A stretch of DNA of 64,000 nt from Gammaproteobacteria bacterium (GTDB lineage Bacteria; Pseudomonadota; Gammaproteobacteria; Steroidobacterales; GCA-2729495), in NCBI GenBank assembly GCA_028285245.1, contig JANQPY010000014.1, forward strand, positions 1-64,000, read 5' to 3'. The translations under genes were made by a program, and so were the position numbers. Of this stretch, positions 61,870 to 64,000 are shown in pieces; the stretch's first letter is position 1, and every line of letters begins with the position of its first letter. Below the pieces are notes generated by a model. It searched no databases and was not told the DNA's origin. It was given only the letters and a program-made list of their open reading frames with translations.

Positions 61870-63360
61870 ATGCAGTTTCAGCTAACGTCACGCGCCGCAA
61901 ACAGCCAGCGAACCAACTGCCTGATGCTACCGGTGTACTCCGATGGCCACCTGTCTGCTGCGCTGAAGAGCGCCGACCGCGCCACAGATGGCGCACTGAC
62001 AGCGGCGATCGAGGCCGGCGACCTGCGCGGTGCGCTTGGCGACACGTTACTCATCCGGCCCGCTCACGACGTGCCTTTCGAATGCGTGCTGCTGGTCGGC
62101 TGCGGCAAGCGTGAGAGCTTTGACCGGGACAAGCTGAGCAAAGCCCTGCGCGCGGGCCTCGCCGCCTGGCGCAAGACCCGGCTGAAGTCTGCTGTCTGCG
62201 CGCTTACGGCTGAGGCCTTGCGCGGCGCAGATGCCTACCGCCGCGCGCGCATCGCTGTCGAGATCTGGCATGACCTGGACTACCGATTTACGGCAATGAA
62301 GTCCGGCGGCGGGGACGATTCGCCTCGGGCCCAGGAGCGTCTTTCGCTGCTGGTCCGCAACAGCGACACCGCCAAGGCACGGCGGGGTCTTCAGCATGGC
62401 GACGCCATTGGCGCGGGGATGAGTCTAAGCCGGGAACTCGGCAACCTGCCCGCCAATGTGTGCACGCCCAGTTACCTGGCGAAGCAGGCACGAGACCTCG
62501 GCCGCGGCAACAAACAGCTGCGTATCGAAGTACTGGACGAGGCCGCGATGCGCAAGCTCGGCATGGGCAGCCTGCTGTCGGTGACGGCGGGATCTGACGA
62601 ACCCGCCAAGTTCGTAATCCTGAACTACCGCGGCACCAAATCTGGCGCGGCACCAGTCGTTCTGGTCGGCAAGGGCATCACCTTTGATACGGGAGGCATC
62701 TCGCTCAAGCCGCCACCGCAAATGGACGAAATGAAGTACGACATGTGTGGCGCCGCTACGGTGCTCGGCGTCATGCGGGCTGCTACTGAGCTGCAGATCA
62801 GGCAAAACATCATCGGACTGATTCCGACTTGCGAGAACATGCCAGGTGGATCTGCGACCAAACCAGGCGACATCGTCACCGCTATGTCTGGCAAAACCAT
62901 CGAGATCCTGAATACAGATGCCGAGGGGCGTCTGATTCTGGCTGACGCCCTAACCTACGCGCGGCGTTTCAAGCCGGCCGCTGTAATCGACATCGCGACC
63001 CTCACAGGCGCGTGTATCGTGGCCCTGGGCCGTCACCGCAGCGGACTTCTTGGCAACGATGATGCTCTGGCGAATGCACTGCTGAAGGCGGGTGATGACG
63101 CCGGTGACCCTGCCTGGAGGCTGCCGATAGACGAGGCCTACCAGCGGTTGCTGCGCAGTAATTTTGCTGACCTTGCCAATATCGGCGGGCGGGATGCCGG
63201 CACGATCACCGCGGCCTGTTTTCTTTCGCGGTTCACTGAGGACATGGCCTGGGCGCATCTGGATATAGCCGGCACCGCCTGGAAGCAGGGTGCCGCCAAG
63301 GGTTCAACCGGGCGACCGGTGCAGTTGCTGGTCGAATACCTGCTCAATCGCTTCTCGTGA
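61870..63360 (+). CDS. pepA: Leucyl aminopeptidase PepA
   Basis: A 496-residue two-metal M17 aminopeptidase. The metal-binding motifs are VGKGITFDTGGISLKP and NTDAEGRLILADALTY, with catalytic Lys and Arg. In E. coli, PepA also binds DNA at Xer recombination sites and the carAB promoter. It is divergent from lptF and precedes holC, as in E. coli. Confidence 0.98.
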   Translation: MQFQLTSRAANSQRTNCLMLPVYSDGHLSAALKSADRATDGALTAAIEAGDLRGALGDTLLIRPAHDVPFECVLLVGCGKRESFDRDKLSKALRAGLAAWRKTRLKSAVCALTAEALRGADAYRRARIAVEIWHDLDYRFTAMKSGGGDDSPRAQERLSLLVRNSDTAKARRGLQHGDAIGAGMSLSRELGNLPANVCTPSYLAKQARDLGRGNKQLRIEVLDEAAMRKLGMGSLLSVTAGSDEPAKFVILNYRGTKSGAAPVVLVGKGITFDTGGISLKPPPQMDEMKYDMCGAATVLGVMRAATELQIRQNIIGLIPTCENMPGGSATKPGDIVTAMSGKTIEILNTDAEGRLILADALTYARRFKPAAVIDIATLTGACIVALGRHRSGLLGNDDALANALLKAGDDAGDPAWRLPIDEAYQRLLRSNFADLANIGGRDAGTITAACFLSRFTEDMAWAHLDIAGTAWKQGAAKGSTGRPVQLLVEYLLNRFS

Positions 63361-63376
63361 CCGTGGCACCGGCAGC

Positions 63377-63814
63377 GTGAGTGACGCAGAGCCCCGCATC
63401 GATTTCTACGTGCTCGCTGGCGCCGAAGACCAGCATCGGCTGCATTTTGCCTGCCGGCTGATCGAGAAAGCCTATCGGCTTGAACATCAGGTCGTTGCCC
63501 TGACCCAGGATGCACACGCCGCTGCGTCTTTCGATGAGCTGCTCTGGACATTTCGCGACGGCAGTTTCGTACCGCATGAGCTGCTCGGGACAGACAACCC
63601 CGCCAGCCCTGTTTGCATTGGACACCTGCAGGAAGAAGCGGCAGGTGGTGATCTGCTAGTCAATCTGTCCGGCGAAGTGCCATCCAGTTTCGAGGGCTTC
63701 AAGCGGGTTGCGGAGATCGTCGGCGGCAGCGAAACCGAAAAGCAAGCCGGCCGCCAGCGATTCAGCTTCTACCGGGACAACGGCTACCCGCCGACCACGC
63801 ATAACGTCAGCTAA
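63377..63814 (+). CDS. holC: DNA polymerase III chi subunit HolC
   Basis: A 145-residue clamp-loader subunit linking the replisome to SSB. GTG 63377 is chosen because it gives the family N-terminus (RIDFYVLAGAEDQHRLHFAC) and normal length; the longer frame lies inside pepA. The C-terminal VNLSGEVPSSFEGFKRVAEI is typical. It is between pepA and valS as in most gammaproteobacteria. Confidence 0.95.
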   Translation: MSDAEPRIDFYVLAGAEDQHRLHFACRLIEKAYRLEHQVVALTQDAHAAASFDELLWTFRDGSFVPHELLGTDNPASPVCIGHLQEEAAGGDLLVNLSGEVPSSFEGFKRVAEIVGGSETEKQAGRQRFSFYRDNGYPPTTHNVS

Positions 63815-63841
63815 CTCTGCCCTGATCAAACTTCCGCACCC

Positions 63842-64000
63842 ATGGATAAAGCCTACCAACCGGCGGAAATAGAGCGCCGACTGTACGCCGAATGGGAAGC
63901 CGCCGGTTACTTCCAGCCCGGCGACGCTACCGACACCTACTGCATCATGATTCCGCCGCCCAACGTGACGGGCACGCTGCACATGGGGCACGCATTTCAG
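63842..64000 (+). CDS. valS: Valyl-tRNA synthetase (N-terminal part)
   Basis: The first 53 codons, cut by the window end. [20 protein letters not shown] and the class I HIGH-type motif in [16 protein letters not shown] identify ValS. It begins 27 bp after holC. Confidence 0.97.
   Translation, partial: MDKAYQPAEIERRLYAEWEAAGYFQPGDATDTYCIMIPPPNVTGTLHMGHAFQ

Overview
The window is a GC-rich chromosomal segment of a gammaproteobacterium. The main evidence is gene order. Blocks matching enteric and pseudomonad chromosomes follow one another: (bamC)-dapA-gcvR-bcp-bepA; ffh-rpsP-rimM-trmD-rplS; rnr-rlmB-rpsF-rpsR-rplI-dnaB; nnr-tsaE-amiC-mutL-miaA-hfq-hflX-hflK-hflC-DUF2065-purA; pcnB-folK-dNK-panB-panC; lptF-lptG; pepA-holC-valS. 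A MutL with an endonuclease-type motif, a SUF operon with SufU and SufT, a TRAP transporter with a TatT lipoprotein and a CHASE2 kinase point away from Enterobacteriaceae, towards an environmental (perhaps marine) lineage. Genus cannot be determined from the sequence. No rRNA, insertion sequence, integrase, prophage or CRISPR array is visible.

Layout. 1-230: two copies of an 89-bp tandem repeat with a tRNA-Ser-like 5' part. 231-5537: dapA with a tiny BamC-like lipoprotein, gcvR, bcp, bepA, mlaA, and mlaC convergent to them. 5709-12554: one plus-strand SUF iron-sulfur operon (Rrf2 regulator, sufB, C, D, S, U, T, then a SixA-like phosphatase) behind a promoter overlaid by an almost ideal IscR-type site. 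12633-19408: minus-strand cluster of TatT lipoprotein, TRAP transporter (P, Q, M), periplasmic sugar-dehydrogenase-like protein and SppA. 19425-22854: ribosome and SRP genes. 23051-25699: CorB-like CBS protein and radA, convergent. 25843-29903: signalling module of a CHASE2 receptor Ser/Thr kinase, a PP2C phosphatase and a twin-FHA protein. 29917-36704: dnaB to rnr. 36941-41838: tRNA-Leu(CAG) with an exceptional palindrome at its 3' end, then five accessory envelope or redox genes lying between rnr and purA, which are near neighbours in E. coli. 41848-53437: purA to nnr. 53488-58883: queG, then pantothenate and folate genes, a deoxynucleoside kinase and pcnB. 58979-61659: tRNA-Glu(CTC) almost touching an RDD gene, then lptG and lptF. 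61870-64000: pepA, holC and the start of valS.

How the genes work together. Most of the window is housekeeping: translation and ribosome assembly, SRP targeting, replication, mismatch repair, RNA decay, tRNA modification, outer-membrane biogenesis (BAM, Mla, Lpt, BepA), Fe-S assembly and vitamin synthesis. The accessory regions (repeat at the left edge, TRAP cluster, kinase module, 37-42 kb island) hold most of the unusual signals.

Start codons were often moved inward from the longest reading frame using family N-termini, Shine-Dalgarno (SD) spacing and stop/start overlaps; each choice is explained in its entry. All functional calls rest on recognising motifs and gene order by eye; no database search was possible.
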